In this document: positions 13,351-25,760 of the stretch, in pieces | How the letters are laid out: each line of letters starts with the position of its first letter | Position numbering within the stretch: position 1 is the stretch's first letter | Assembly (NCBI RefSeq): GCF_021347895.1 | Contig: NC_067131.1 | Span: 5,484,653 to 5,548,652 of the forward strand | Source of the DNA: Acanthochromis polyacanthus | Taxonomy: Eukaryota > Chordata > Actinopteri > Pomacentridae | Reading direction: 5' to 3' | DNA length: 64,000 nucleotides | Program-made: the position numbers and the translations under genes | Notes under the pieces: model-generated | Told to the model about the DNA's origin: nothing | What the model saw: only the letters and a program-made list of their open reading frames with translations | Databases searched by the model: none

Positions 13351-14016
13351 TGTATGAATTATTAATGAGCAGAAAAAGTGACTTAAAATATGGACTTTTG
13401 ATTGTGGTAAAAAAAGCTAATAGCAGACTTTCTAAAGCACTGCTTTTCCAGTAAATACAAAAAAACAACATAAGCTCCAAGCAAAAGTGACAAAGTCCTG
13501 TAGCTTCCAGAAACAATGAGTCATTACAAGCTAACAGGAGGAAGTGTGAATTTTAGCCAGAAAGTCAGATGAGTCACCAAAACTGTTGTATAAACTCAAC
13601 CTTATTATGAAATTCATAACCAAATCTACAAAGGTCCTTTAACCCTGATAAAGCAGCAACTCCAGCCAAAAACTAAAAACAGAGAATGAATATTCAGACT
13701 TCGGTTAATCAAACAGAAATAAAATGACTCCACCACTGCTTTCTCAGCTTGTTTCTACTGCCAACACTGGCTATAAAAATCATTTAAAGCACCTTAAAAA
13801 AACAAAACGCAGACAGATGCATGTTAAACAAAAAAAAATGCTGGCTCTAGATACTACAGATGTTTTACTATTTACATTTTTACAGCCTCTACAAACTTCA
13901 GTTTGTAGAGGCTCACCATGCTAATGAAGTGATCTTCATGTTGTCAATGTGAAGCATGGTGGTGGCGGCATCATGACGGGAAGCATTATGATGTGAAGCA
14001 TGGTGGTGGAAGCATT
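13351..14016. repeat. Noncoding with first copy of a local duplication and extra transposase scraps
   Basis: Segment 13686-13830 recurs at 14388-14503 (both read ctgccaacactggctat and cagatgcatgt). Segment 13937-14012 has two more scraps of the aagcatggtggtgg block. A perfect 14-bp inverted repeat with a 2-base centre lies at 13884-13913. Confidence 0.6.
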
Positions 14017-14387
14017 ATCCATCCATCCATCCTCTATACACCGCTTTATCCTCACTAGGGTCGTGGGGGGGTGCTGGAGTCTATCCCAGCTGACTCAGGC
14101 GAAGGCAGGGGACACCCTGGACAGGTCACCAGTCTGTCGCAGGACTACATATACAGACACACAATCACACTCACATTCACACCTATGGACAATTTAGAAT
14201 AGTCAATTAACCTCAGCATATTTTTGGACTGTGGGAGGAAGCCGGAGTACCCGAAGAAACCCACGCATGCACAGGGAGAACATGTAAACTCCATGCAGAA
14301 AGATCCCAGGCCCACCACGAGATTCGAACCGGGATCTTCTCGCTGCAAGGCGAAAGTGCTAACCACTTCTCCACTGTGCAGGGTGGC
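14017..14387 (-). mobile_element. tRNA-headed SINE, minus orientation
   Basis: Read on the minus strand it starts with a tRNA-like head (agtggttagcac; box B ggttcgaatct), passes through ggagtttacatgttctccct and ggaggaagc-type blocks typical of a very common teleost SINE, and ends in a (GGAT)n tail (14017-14032 on the plus strand). It lies between the two copies of the 120-bp local repeat. Confidence 0.82.
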
Positions 14388-15766
14388 AGAATAAATACTC
14401 AGACTTAGGTTCAGTATTGTATCTTCAGCTTCTTTCTGCTGCCAACACTGGCTATGAAAATCAGTTAATGCAGCTTTAGAAAAATAAAACAGAGGCAGAT
14501 GCATGTGTTTCAGCATAGAGGCCAATAAATAAATGACTGCATCTTGATTGTAAGGTGTCTATAATTACAAACTGATAGATATTCTTTACTGCTGAGGATT
14601 AGGAGCTGATTAAAGCCCAGATCTGATGGGAGAAGCTCTGCAGTCCTGGTTCCCAGTCAACTGCTGAATAAGGAAAACACAGCAATGTACATTTGGACCC
14701 GAGTCCTGGAGTCCAAGCCAATGATCTCACTTAGTTTCTCTGTGTTTGGCCTGATCTCTTCACTGTGTTGCCCTGGTCTCTGTGTTTGTGTGCAGGAATA
14801 AAAACAGAGAGGTAGCAGCCACGCTAACAGTGCCGGGCCTCATCCTGTTCCCGTGAAGCCAGAACCAGAGCCAAACGCAGCGTTCTGCTCCACGGCTGCC
14901 TCAGCAAAAACACAATATGTTGGCTCTGGAGGCCACGCCGGCAGGAACTCTCACCCCAAACAGCACCGGCCGCTTCATTATACCACGAGCAGCGATTTTT
15001 GGCTGGAATAATATGTGCACGGACAATAAACGGGGGTGATGAATCGCTGTGTCATGGAATAATGCTGCGAGTCTCAGAGCCACTGAGAACCTTCCACATC
15101 ATTCTACTGCTCATATAATTATGGATTTTACATATTTAGCTTCTTCCAGTTATCTTTTAATCACTTTTTATCTGCGCTTGTCTTCTGTTAAGTGAAAACT
15201 CAAGGTTGACCCAGCAGCTGAACTAGAATACAGACAGCCTGAATAAGACTCTCGACCTTTAATGAGTTATTCAGCTGCTTTAACCTTTAAACAGGTAACA
15301 CTGAGATTATCTTCTGAAAACATGACCGATATTTACACTGAATGGCCATTTTGTTACCGTTTCACTATTAAAACCTTCTCTTTAGAGACTGGAAGCCGAA
15401 TGTAAAGATGTTTTCAAAGCCCAAGTTATTTATTTATTTTTTTTACAGTAGTAATATCACAGATTTAACCATTTATTAGAGCAAAAATCACAAAGACTCA
15501 TCGAACTTTTAACTTTCAGACAGTCTTTGAACCAATAATCTGTGGTTTCTTCATTAAAACGAACCAAATCGGACTTAAAAATTGTGTTTTAAAAAAAATA
15601 CTTCAAAATAAAACATTCTTGAGGAATAATATAATTGCTACATGATTCAAAAATTATATAAAGAGGAGAAAGTCACAAATACTTCTTTCCCATTTTGTTG
15701 TGAAAACCAGTATGAGTGATAAATGGGCAATGAAAAATCTGCCTAGTGGATCAATTGGTCTCATTG
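14388..15766. other. Noncoding; second copy of local repeat; possible conserved element
   Basis: 14388-14503 is the second copy of the repeat at 13686. The stretch 14810-15090 is GC-richer and non-repetitive in appearance and is a candidate conserved noncoding element; this rests on composition alone. Confidence 0.4.
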
Positions 15767-16290
15767 AGAAACCATTTTAAAAGTTCAATATCTCCAGAAA
15801 TTTAACTCCTACAGCCATGAAATTTGGTAAAGACACAGACAGAATAGTTCAGGGCAGATTTAAATGTCTGAATGGATTCTGCATGAGTCAAAAATAGAAT
15901 TATTGGCTCTTAAAAATGGGAAAGTATGGCATCAAGGCCCCAAAAAGTTCATGTAACTGTATATGCATGGATGGATCCATGTTTCTATTAAAATGCAGCC
16001 TTTGGCCGACATTTCACCAACTTTCGAGGCTCTAACATCAGCAGAATCTGATGTGTGGGAAGTTTGACGAGACAAGGTTCCAGGTTTTTGCAATTTTGAC
16101 AAAATGGTGGTGTGGAATTTTGCACTTTTCTCCATTTTCCAGGGTCAGTAATCAAAAATGTGGCCTCTGTTGAATGAATCCAGTTATTTAGATCTGCTGG
16201 AAACTATTCTCTCTGTTTCTTCACCAAGTTTCATGACTGTAGGTGTTACATGTTGGACATATTCAAGCCTAAAAACGGCTCCCTAGATTA
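15767..16290. repeat. Long inverted-repeat element of the 'ATATCTCCAG' family
   Basis: A plus-oriented arm at 15767-15870 (gaaaccattttaaaagttca, atatctccag, catgaaatttggtaaagaca) is answered by a diverged complementary arm at about 16150-16290. Related single-orientation copies lie at 18060, 57684, 58023 and 59500-59930. No coding sequence was found. Confidence 0.6.
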
Positions 16291-17011
16291 AAACGGTTAT
16301 TTGCGAGTGAAAACACAAGAACTCCCAGGTCTGAACGCATGAAATACTCAAAATTCTGTTTAGATTTGGATCCCTAATAACAAATTAGTAAACCTGAGCC
16401 CTGTTTTCCCCGCAGTGGTAACAGCCTGCCAGGGGTGTGACCGCTGTATAACGTTGCCGTCTTTCTGAGGATGCCAGCAGAATTTCAGAATGAACATCTC
16501 GTCAGTTAAGGTTTCACTCTCCAGCCAACACTTCCTGCCTTAACTTCAGAGAGGAGTCCGACTACAACCTGGCAGAACCCTATGAATGGCTCGTAACGGC
16601 GTCTGAGGACCGATCAGGTGTCTCTGGCAGCGTCGACGGTGAACGGTGGAAGACGGATGGCAGATGAGAGCCACTGAAACGCTGTGCAGCAGGAATTCCA
16701 GCCCGGTGTAGAGTAACCGTCTGACTCCACCCAAAGCTCAACTCAGAGTGGACATGTTGTCTGGAACCACCACAGTGGATGAACACACTCATATGATTAA
16801 ATAAACTAAATAAACTCATTTAGTTTATGTTGTTTCTGCTGTTTCAGGAGTTCATGTTTATAATACCTACAATATGCAGGCTTTCTTATATTTTCTGTTA
16901 ACTTAACGACTCTGCAGGGCTCAGCATTAATACAGACACGTGACAAATTGTTTGAATAGCAGGAAAATGTGACACCGATCCGATGCAACCAGATCTGAAA
17001 CCAGGTGACCT
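16291..17011. other. Noncoding, unassigned
   Basis: No repeat or exon is recognised. The open frames at 16546-16819 on the minus strand have no protein-family features. Confidence 0.5.
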
Positions 17012-17980
17012 GTCAGTAATGTTGGTAATGTTGATGTTAATGGTGACGGTAAGGTTGGCAGTGTTGATGGTAATGTTGATGGTAATGTCCGTAATGTTGA
17101 TGGTAATATCGGTAATGTTGGCAATGTTGATTGTAATGTTGATGGTAATGTTGGCAATGTTGATTGTAATATTGGTGGCAGTGTTGGTAATGTTGATGGT
17201 AATGTTGGAAATGTTGATTGTAATGTTGATAGTAATGTTGATGTGATGTTGATGGTAATGTTGGTAATGTTGGCAATGCTGATTGTAATATTGGTGGCAG
17301 TGTTGGTAATGTTGATGTTAATGGTGACGGTAAGGTTGGCAGTGTTGATGGTAATGTTGATGGTAATGTCCGTAATGTTGATGGTAATATCGGTAATGTT
17401 GGCAATGTTGATTGTAATGTTGATGGTAATGTTGGCAATGTTGATTGTAATATTGGTGGCAGTGTTGGTAATGTTGATGGTAATGTTGGAAATGTTGATT
17501 GTAATGTTGATGGTAATGTTGATGTGATGTTGATGGTAATGTTGGTAATGTTGGCAATGCTGATTGTAATATTGGTGGCAGTGTTGGTAATGTTGATGGT
17601 AATGTTGATACTGTGGGCAATGTTGATTGTAATATTGGTGGCAGTGTTGGTAATGTTGATGGTAATGTTGATGTAATGTTGATGGTAAACGTTAGCAATG
17701 TTGATGGAGATGCTGGTGGTAATGTTGATGGTAATGTTGAAAGCAACGTTGATGGTAAACGTTAGTAATGTTGATGGTAATATTGATGGTAATGTTGATG
17801 TGATGTTGATGGTGATGTTGAAAGTAACGTTGATGGTAAACGTTAGTAATGTTGATTGTAATGTTGATGGTAATGTTGTGTGATGTTGATGGTAATGTTG
17901 GTAATGTTAGCAATGTTGATTGTAATATTGGTGGCAGTGTTGGTAATGTTGATGGTAATGTTGATGTAATGTTGATGATG
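17012..17980. repeat. C-poor minisatellite with a 281-bp higher-order unit
   Basis: About 970 bp of 9- and 12-base units (GTTGGTAAT, GTTGATGGTAAT, GTTGATTGTAAT). Two complete higher-order units, 17030-17310 and 17311-17591, differ at a single base by eye. The part after 17680 uses a different variant (GTTGATGGTAAACGTTAG). The plus strand is almost free of C. Both strands stay open in several frames because the units are multiples of three. Confidence 0.92.
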
Positions 17981-18059
17981 GTCGTTTATTCTGCAGGTCT
18001 TTGGTCAAACAGAGTCTCAGAAGTTTCAACACTGAGTCATGGTCCCATCTGTAAAAAAA

Positions 18060-18215
18060 AGACAGAATAGTTTCCAGAACATCTAAATGACTGATTCTCT
18101 CCAGCAGAGGCCAAATGGGGGAAAAGTGCAAAATTTTCAATCGAGGATGGTAATGGAGCCACAGGAAGTTCCTATAAGTATAAATATATGGATGGATCCA
18201 TGTTTCCTACAACTT
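18060..18215 (+). repeat. 'ATATCTCCAG' family fragment
   Basis: It shares agacagaatagtttccag, a cagaggccaaatggg-type centre and atggatggatccatgtttc with the copies at 15767 and 58023. The 5' block is missing. Confidence 0.5.
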
Positions 18216-19419
18216 TTATGAATAATAATTCATTTTCTTACAGCGCTTGACCATGAAAATACACTATTTTCTACTGCACACATGGTTATTTTATCAATAT
18301 TTTCCACTATTTGAAAAAAAAACAAATATCAACCCTTGCAATAAATACAATATTCAAAAGTTAAGCATTTATAAAATCATGGTGAAACAGGAGAAGGAAA
18401 TAAAGTCTAATTCCAGGTGAAACTATATGTTTAGTTCCTGTCTTCTGTTCAAATGTATTTAGTACAATTCCAGCTGAAACTGTGTGTTTAGTTCTTTTTT
18501 TTCTGCTGAATCTTCCACTTGATGCTGAGCGCCTGGACGGTATTGACGCTGAGAGGCTGTGGGCAGCAGAGACTGAACGTGGGCAGCCCGCTTACATAAC
18601 CAACGGTCCACTTCTTCACTAAAACGGCACAAAACCAGCGATACGTCGGCGCATATATGAGCCTCCAACAGATGGACGCTTCATCTGAGCTCAGCTTCAT
18701 TATTAGAAACCAGAGAGACGCTGAATGGATCCATTAGATCACACATTAGTCAGAGTTTGGCTCTAAAGGAAGGTTTAATGCAGTTTTTTTTGACAGAGCA
18801 ACTCTAAGGCTCAAGATACTGCGATACTGTAAAGTTTAGAAAATGTGAAATAATTAGATTTTTATTTCATCTCAGGATTTACACATTTTTAAACTTTTTT
18901 TTCCTAAGTTTTAAAACTATTTACTGTTATTTTACAGATTACAGAATATGTATTAATTTACATGTTGAGTCTAAAAATAGGCCAAAAGTTGTCCCTGATG
19001 TTCACATCTAAATTTTGTGTTGTTTAGGTTTTAAAATATTATTATTATTATTATGATTTTGTTATTCAAGCAAAAATTCATCAAAATTAGGAATTGACAA
19101 AAATGTTAATATTTAATTAAACAGTTTAAAAAAAAACATTTCAGCCTGTTTTGGTAAATTTCTGATAACATCTAGTAAAATAACTTTAATATCAAATTAC
19201 CTTTTATTATTTTCCACTATTTAAAAAGAAAAAATGTCAGAAAAATCACAATAAAATAATAACCATTGTTTAAATTATTGTCTTGCTTATAATGTTATTC
19301 ATGTATTTTATTTTTTCTGAGTTTGATTTTAAAAAATGTGTAGTTTTTTTTATTAAAATAATTAATAGCGTCATTGTGCAGCTGAATGCTGTAAAACATC
19401 CAATTACTGTTCAATTACT
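18216..19419. other. AT-rich noncoding with a recurring 27-base motif
   Basis: The word ttttccactatttgaaa or a close variant appears at about 18300, 19208 and again at 19690 after the SINE. Nothing else is recognised. Confidence 0.5.
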
Positions 19420-19684
19420 GGGGCGGCATGGCTCAGTGGGTAGAGTGGCCGTCTTGCAACCGAAGGGTTGCCGGTTCGATCCTCGCCCCGTCGTGTTCGA
19501 GGTGTCCCTGAGCAAGACACCTAACCCCGAATTGCTCCTGATGGGGTCATGGTTAGCGCCTTGCATGGCAGCTTCCGCCATCAGTGTGTGAATGTGTGTG
19601 TGAATGGGTGAATATGATGTATCATGTAAAGCGCTTTGGGTACCTTGCAGGTATAGTAAAGCGCTATATAAATACAGACCATTT
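19420..19684 (+). mobile_element. tRNA-derived SINE, AFC-like
   Basis: The head has a Pol III A box (tggctcagtgggtagagtgg) and B box (ggttcgatcc). The body has gagcaagacacctaacccc and ccatcagtgtgtgaatgtgt, and the tail tagtaaagcgctatataaat. This architecture is that of the AFC-type SINE of percomorph fishes. It appears close to full length, and flanking target duplications are unclear. Confidence 0.88.
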
Positions 19685-22600
19685 CAATATTTTCCACTAT
19701 TTGAAAGAAAAAATGTTTTATCTCATATTTAAATCAGTAAAATATCTCACTCTTTTACAGACATTTTATGATTTGTTGGGGGGAAGTAATAGAAGAAAAT
19801 AGTAGAAAATCATTTCAATGTACATGTTGACTGTAAAAATAGACCAAAACTGTCAATAATGTTCATATTTTTATTAATATTAATTCAATTGTTTACAATA
19901 TATGACCATTAAATGCATTTTTAAAAACATATGTATTATCTTACAGATATTTGTTGTTAATTTTTCATTTTTTTTAATGTTATTTACAGGGATTTGTTGC
20001 TGAGTTTTCTCTCAGGTCTAACTCTAACCCTTCCCGTTTCCTTCTTGGTTACAGTCGGACTGGTTTAGGATTTCAAAGTGGAAATGTAAAAGGAAGCCGA
20101 GGCTGGGTCTATTTCCTGGAGCTGGGTTTGTTTTCACCTCCAGTTCAGCGGGTTCATTCGGGGATAACGGCGCCGAGGGAGCAGCTTTATGATCCAAACG
20201 GTCGCCATGGTTACGTCCATTAACACACCTGCAGCTTCCTCCTCCTGCCTCCATCACTAAAAACTGAACCTCTGGAGTGTGATTACTGCTGCAGAAGACG
20301 GAGTAAAGAGAGGAACACATCACCATCTCTACCACTAAGAGCTGAACTGCTGGCGTGTAATTAAAGGATGACAGAGGAACACGTCTCCGTCTCTACATGT
20401 TTATTTCCACCAATGTCCTCTTTGCTCTGTGAAAACACTTCCTGCAGTTCATCCAAATATTCACAAAATTTCCACCACGTATCTCTTGTTCAGAACCGAG
20501 TCAGGCGTGAGTCTCAGTGGCTCTGAAGAGCACAGAATTTTTTTTTTTTTTTTTTTACAGAATCTGGGTCAAGCAAACACTTCACTTTGGAAAATAGTCA
20601 GGTTGATAAAATATCACAATTTAAAGCTGTGGGTAACGATTAAAAATCAGACGACTGTGTTTTTAACGTCTCTGGGTCTGAAAAATGGTGCGGTTTTGGA
20701 TCTTTTAAAAATATAAGAAGCCTTTGAATGCTACTGCTTGGTTTCATGAGGTTAACAGGAAACAGGAAATTAAATTAAAGTGAAACTGTCCTTTAACAAT
20801 CACTTTTGACTCGTGGACTTTATCTGAGGTCTTCATACTAAACTCTATCGGCGTTTCTGTCAGTGAACGTCTCTCTGCTCACAGAATTACCACCTGAATC
20901 CTCCCACATCAGATGATGAATCTTCTGTTACTCATCCTGCTGTTGGTCACATCAGTGCTGCTGTTTTCTACTCAGTGGAGGAAACGATAAACTCATCAAA
21001 GCTGCGACGTCTTATTCTCCCGTTTCTACGTTAGTCTCTGCTCTCCTGAGTGAAAAATCCTCTAATGAAACACTGAAAGTCTGCCAGGTCTAGAAAACTG
21101 TGTTAAACAACAGCGGAATACTGAAACAGTCAAAATGATGAAAACGAATAAATAAAAAACACAAATCATGTGGAAAATAAAGATTGTTTAGCTGATCAGA
21201 ATACAGTAAAATAGATTTCTGATGTGCAATAACATTTATTTTTCACGGTGTCAAAAACGACAGTTTTATTCAGATTAAAATGGAATATTATAAGTATATG
21301 CTGCTAAATGAAACAAATAAGTTTTATTATACTGTGATTTTTTTCACAAAATTTCCCTGTTTTGATAAATTACACAGAATATCTTGTAAAAACACCAAAT
21401 AATAATAATTTACATGGTACCCCTAAAAAAAAACAGCACAAAACTGCAAAAACTTTGTATGTAGACAAATGTTAATTTCTTCTTTTACAACATTTGAATA
21501 TTTATTTTAAAATTCATCATTTCATTTAAAAAACTATTATTTCAAAAAAATTATTTCAACTGTTTCTGCTGTTGTTTGAAAGAAAAAATATGGATGTCAA
21601 GGACTGAAAAATGATTTTTTTTTTTAAAATTATTAAAATATTTTACAGATTTTTACAAATCAGTAAAAAAAAATTCCTTTGCATATCGTTTTTACAGTTG
21701 TTTGAATGTTACAGTATTCTAGCGATATGTTTTTATTATTTGTTTGTACAGTGTATTTATCCCATCCTGTCATCCCTCTAACATCCTCCCCGTTTTATTT
21801 CCTCCTCTTCACTCTTTGCCTACCACCTCTTTATCTGCCTTCTTCCCTAAAATAGAGCCTTTTCTCTTCTTTACTTCTCGCCTTTTTGGCTGTTTTTCCT
21901 TCACATTACTTCCTGTCTCGTCTCCACATCGTCACGGCGACACAGCGGTCATCTCTCATCAGCTCATCTTCCAGCTCCTCTCTCCTCCCTGACTCTCCTG
22001 CTTTGACTTCCGCATCTATTCCTCCTCTACTTTTATTCTGGAAACACAAAACGAGTCATTAATCTAGAGAGGATGCAGTAAATCATGTTTCCAGTTGGAG
22101 AACAGAAACACCTGTTGGAGCCGACGGAGGTTCACGAGCTCTGGGAGGCGATTAGGAAGAGCTGACTAAACATGAGGCTGGATCTTATAGAATAATGGTG
22201 CTGAGGCAGCTTCTTCTCTCTGCAACCAATACTAAAAAACCTCAGTTTGGGCTCGACCGCAGAGCTGCAACCATTAATCAACTAGATGTCAAATACTAAA
22301 TTAATCACTGACTAATGAGTCAAAGTCTGAATTCTCTAATTGCAGCTTCTTAAATGTGAATATTTAACAGAAAAAAGGATTTTATAAGGGAGGTTATGGA
22401 CAAAAAAAGGCATTTCAGGACGTCATCTTGAACTCTGTCTGCATTTTGTTTTACCATTTTCTGATATTTTACTGACCAAAAAACTACGATTAATCCAGAA
22501 AATAATCAAAAGATTCATCGACAATGAAATAAAATCATCAGCTTCAGCACTAAAAACCAAAAACTGCATGAAACACTAGACTTTAAGGCTCATTCTGAAT

Positions 22601-25467
22601 CTTGTTTACGTTTCCTTTGGTGAAAAAATTTTGGATTAAATTCAATATTTAACCATTTCTGAGGCCAAATGTTGCAGCGTCATCAGGAAATGATTGATTA
22701 TTGGTTAATGAACAGAACCACTTTCATTCAGTTTTCATCTAGAAACTTTAACAGCGACGGTTTCTAAAACCCTGTATTGATCATTGTGCTGTGAAATTGG
22801 CAGAAAGCACCGAGTTGGCAGATTATTAGCTCTGACTAACCGCAGACAGATGGAAGTTTGTTGAGTCTACACTTGTTGATTGGATGGACAAAATAACAGA
22901 AACACCAGTCAGTGTGAAGCGGTTCAGTTCAACAGCCTCCAGAATAACCGCTAAAGTAAATCAACACTTCAACCCTTATGAAGGAAGAACTTCTTCCAGG
23001 ACTGTTTTGGTTTTTAGCTGTCGATCAAATAAAAAAACTACAACCTAGTGGATAGTTTGTCACACTCAGATCTGGGATATTTCATTAATATAAGATGCTT
23101 TCAGACACAACCAGAGTCCAAAATGAAGGAACTCCTATTTAATTCCTGTCTGTCGCAGTTTAAGGCGTTATAGAAAAGTAAAATGACTGAAGCTGGTTAT
23201 AAGGCAGTCCATGGAACAAACAAACAATTCAGTGATTAATTATTAAAAACTGAATAAACTGCATCAACTTATTGCCACGCAAAGCTCAGAGATACTTTTT
23301 TTTCCTTTTGAAAGAACCTTTAGTTGATTGAAATGATGCAAAATCCCAGACAAGAAACCCAGAGAGCTTTAGGACTCTGTATTGTTAGCCATTGATTAGC
23401 ATGTAAGTGGTTAGCTTGCTAGCTACAGTAGATCACTCTGATACCTTTAGACTATTATGTGTCTGCAAGGCTCCTGTTGGCACCTGATTCTGACATCATC
23501 ATCACAGATTAGCCTTGTATGTTAAAATAACGACCATTTCCACCTTCCAGTCAAACAGAAAGCCCATTATCACCCATTGATCATGAATAAACAGAAAGTA
23601 AACCCAATGACATCTGTGATCTCCTACAGTTGGGTGGATAAATGCACGTAAAACCTTCTGCGGAGTCGTCAAATTGGTTTCTAGAGTTTTGTAGACTGTT
23701 GTAACCATTGCAATGGATGTATTTGACACAAACTAACCTCCATTTCTGCACCAAACCAGGTAGTTTTAGTGCGAAAAATTAATCAAACAGACTGAGAACG
23801 TAAATAAACACAGGTAAACAGCAGGTGAAAGCAAAAACGACACTCATGTGATGATAATTACGGCACGAGACGGAAACCGAACTTTTGCATCAAAGTCCAG
23901 TTCCTTAAACCAACCCTACGGCATTATGAAAACATGTCAAGCATCATCTCTGAGCTCCTCAGTCTTAAATGAAATGTGACAAAACAGTGAAACTTGAACT
24001 TCAATTGCATCTTTGAGACAGAGGAAGAATCACAGGGAGACAAATCACTGCTAATACAGTCGGTGGAGAGGGACGATTGTGTTCGTAAGACCAAAAATTA
24101 TTACGTAGACACTAAAATGTGCCACATTTAAGGATATTTACACCAAAAGTAGAACTCTGCCTTGACAATCCAACGCTAAAGGGCAAATTCTCATTACAAA
24201 ACCATGTAAATGTTCAAAAAAACAACAAACATGCTGCTGATGCACCTCATCTAGATGCAGACAGCGACTTTTCCACTGCAGTCTGCTGTTTGTTAGTCCG
24301 CATGTTTTTGAGTTTGGTCTGTGGCTACCATCCACAGACCAAACTCAAAAACATGCAAAACACTGATTTCATTGCTGATTTCCTGACAGTTACTGCTCAT
24401 ACATGTTGCACACGTGTAACCACACCACAAACATACACAGAAAAGAAGTTTAGAGGGGTTTTGTGATTTCATATGCTAGCATGTTAGCAACTAGCTTACC
24501 ATCTACGAGAGGTCGCTATGTTGTTTAGACGATTTTATTGAAACAAAGTTCGCATTAGGCTGAGTTTTGTGTTGGTGACATGCAAAATAGAATGATGTTA
24601 ATGTTAAAAATGAGCTAGATTGTGTAGAAAGATATGTTTTCTAGTGGGATTGTGGTGTTTCAGCACTAAAGGCCAAATATTGCTCAAATGATCCCCGAAA
24701 TTTCATTTCTACAACGCAATCCTTTTACAAAGAGCTAATATTTCATTCCAAAATTCAGTATATGTTCCTAAACCTATCCAGATTCTCCTTTTTGTCAGAT
24801 TTTTGTGTGTTTTTATGGCAAAAACAAAGGCTGCGCACCAACACACACACAATAACTCCACCCACTCAGCCAGACAGCAGCTAATGTACTAGAAACCCCA
24901 CCGTCTCTGATAAGCAAAGAAAAACGCTCATTTCAATCACTGAATCACACCACACTAAGTCTGGTTGACGAGCATCGCTGAGGCTTTTCTCACGCCTCTT
25001 CCTCCATGTTTTTGACCTCCCGGTTCCCTTTTCACCTCCAGTCCTACTTTTCTTCCATTATCTCACCTCCGTTCTCCATCATCCCTCTGCTTTTGTCTCA
25101 CATTATCAGGAGGTTAACAGGTGTTTAAAGCCTGCAGCCGCGCTCAGAATCCCATTTAGAAGAAGCAAAACATGTAATTGGCTCAAAGTATGTCTTGCAT
25201 TTGTGACAATTAAATCCAAAAACGCACATGAATCCCAGATGATTCCAGATGTTTTTCCTCTGTGTGTGTTATTTAAATGCACACAATCAGGAATTAAAAA
25301 CTAAAAATTCAGAATAAACATAGATAATGCCATGTCATCTACTAAAGAGCCGCCTTCCACCAATAAAACCTAAAATACTCAATCAAATATTCGATTTTCC
25401 TGTAACTTTTGCTTTAAATATACTGTTAAAAGCCCCCCAGCCCCAGCTTGTTGTCTCTTTGTTTTAC
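19685..25467. other. Noncoding; microsatellites and one perfect hairpin
   Basis: No exon is supported. A T18 run is at 20538-20556, a GC-richer patch with an X-box-like site is at 20201-20214, and a strong hairpin is at 24300-24356. Segment 21220-21740 is rich in TTTACAG words. Confidence 0.5.
24300..24356. repeat. Perfect 25-bp inverted repeat with 7-base loop
   Basis: Arms 24300-24324 and 24332-24356 are exact reverse complements, with the loop ctaccat. The pairing stops abruptly at both arm ends. Either strand would fold into a stable stem if transcribed. Confidence 0.95.
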
Positions 25468-25533
25468 CTTCTTGCCTTTCTTCTTGCGGTGAGTCGACTT
25501 GCCTCCAGATTTCTCTTTGGCCTCCTCGCTCAT
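25468..25533 (-). CDS. ank3: Alternative first coding exon of ankyrin-G (ank3)
   Basis: The minus strand reads a 22-codon first exon that starts MSEEAKEK and ends THRKKKGKK, then a GTAAAA donor in phase 0. It closely resembles a known mammalian ANK3 alternative N-terminus (beginning MSEEPKEK and ending in a lysine-rich HRKRKGKK) that splices directly into the first ankyrin-repeat exon. Ankyrin-G links ion channels and adhesion proteins to spectrin at axon initial segments and lateral membranes. The ATG has a good context (GCCATGA) and a GC-rich upstream stretch near 25640-25680. No ankyrin-repeat exon is visible between here and position 1, so the gene body would lie to the left, outside the window. 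The match is from memory of the family, not a search. Confidence 0.72.
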
Positions 25534-25760
25534 GGCAGCAGCTGAGAGTCCATAAAACAGCTGTCCAGACAGGAGGGTTTGTTTTCTTTCTTTTCTTTTA
25601 ATCCAGCATGGATGAGCGCAGATAAAGAAGCAGGAGCAGGAGCAGCAGAGTGTCGGCGGCCGCTCTGGCAGCGACCAACCCTCAGCTGATCACACCCACT
25701 TCCACTCACAAACACAGCGAGCGGGGAGTGGAGCCAGCAGGGCAGCAGTCACGGACACAA
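25534..25760 (-). promoter_or_regulatory. ank3: 5' UTR and promoter-like region of the ank3 alternative exon
   Basis: Directly upstream of the ATG on the minus strand is a stretch with a local CpG cluster (around 25653-25675) and a pyrimidine/purine-biased run. It is taken as 5' UTR and promoter by position only; no TATA box was seen. Confidence 0.35.

Noticed and set aside
14145..14525. 126-residue minus-strand open frame
   Set aside because: It is a read-through of the SINE at 14017-14387; such frames are common in copies of this element.
17037..17746. Long open frames in both strands (repeating LPSTLPTLP and MLMVML-type proteins)
   Set aside because: They follow from 9- and 12-base repeat units that never produce stops; there is no start context, splice pattern or family match.
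19430..19500. Possible tRNA gene (A and B boxes)
   Set aside because: The boxes belong to a SINE head: no convincing cloverleaf acceptor stem, and the sequence runs directly into the SINE body and tail.
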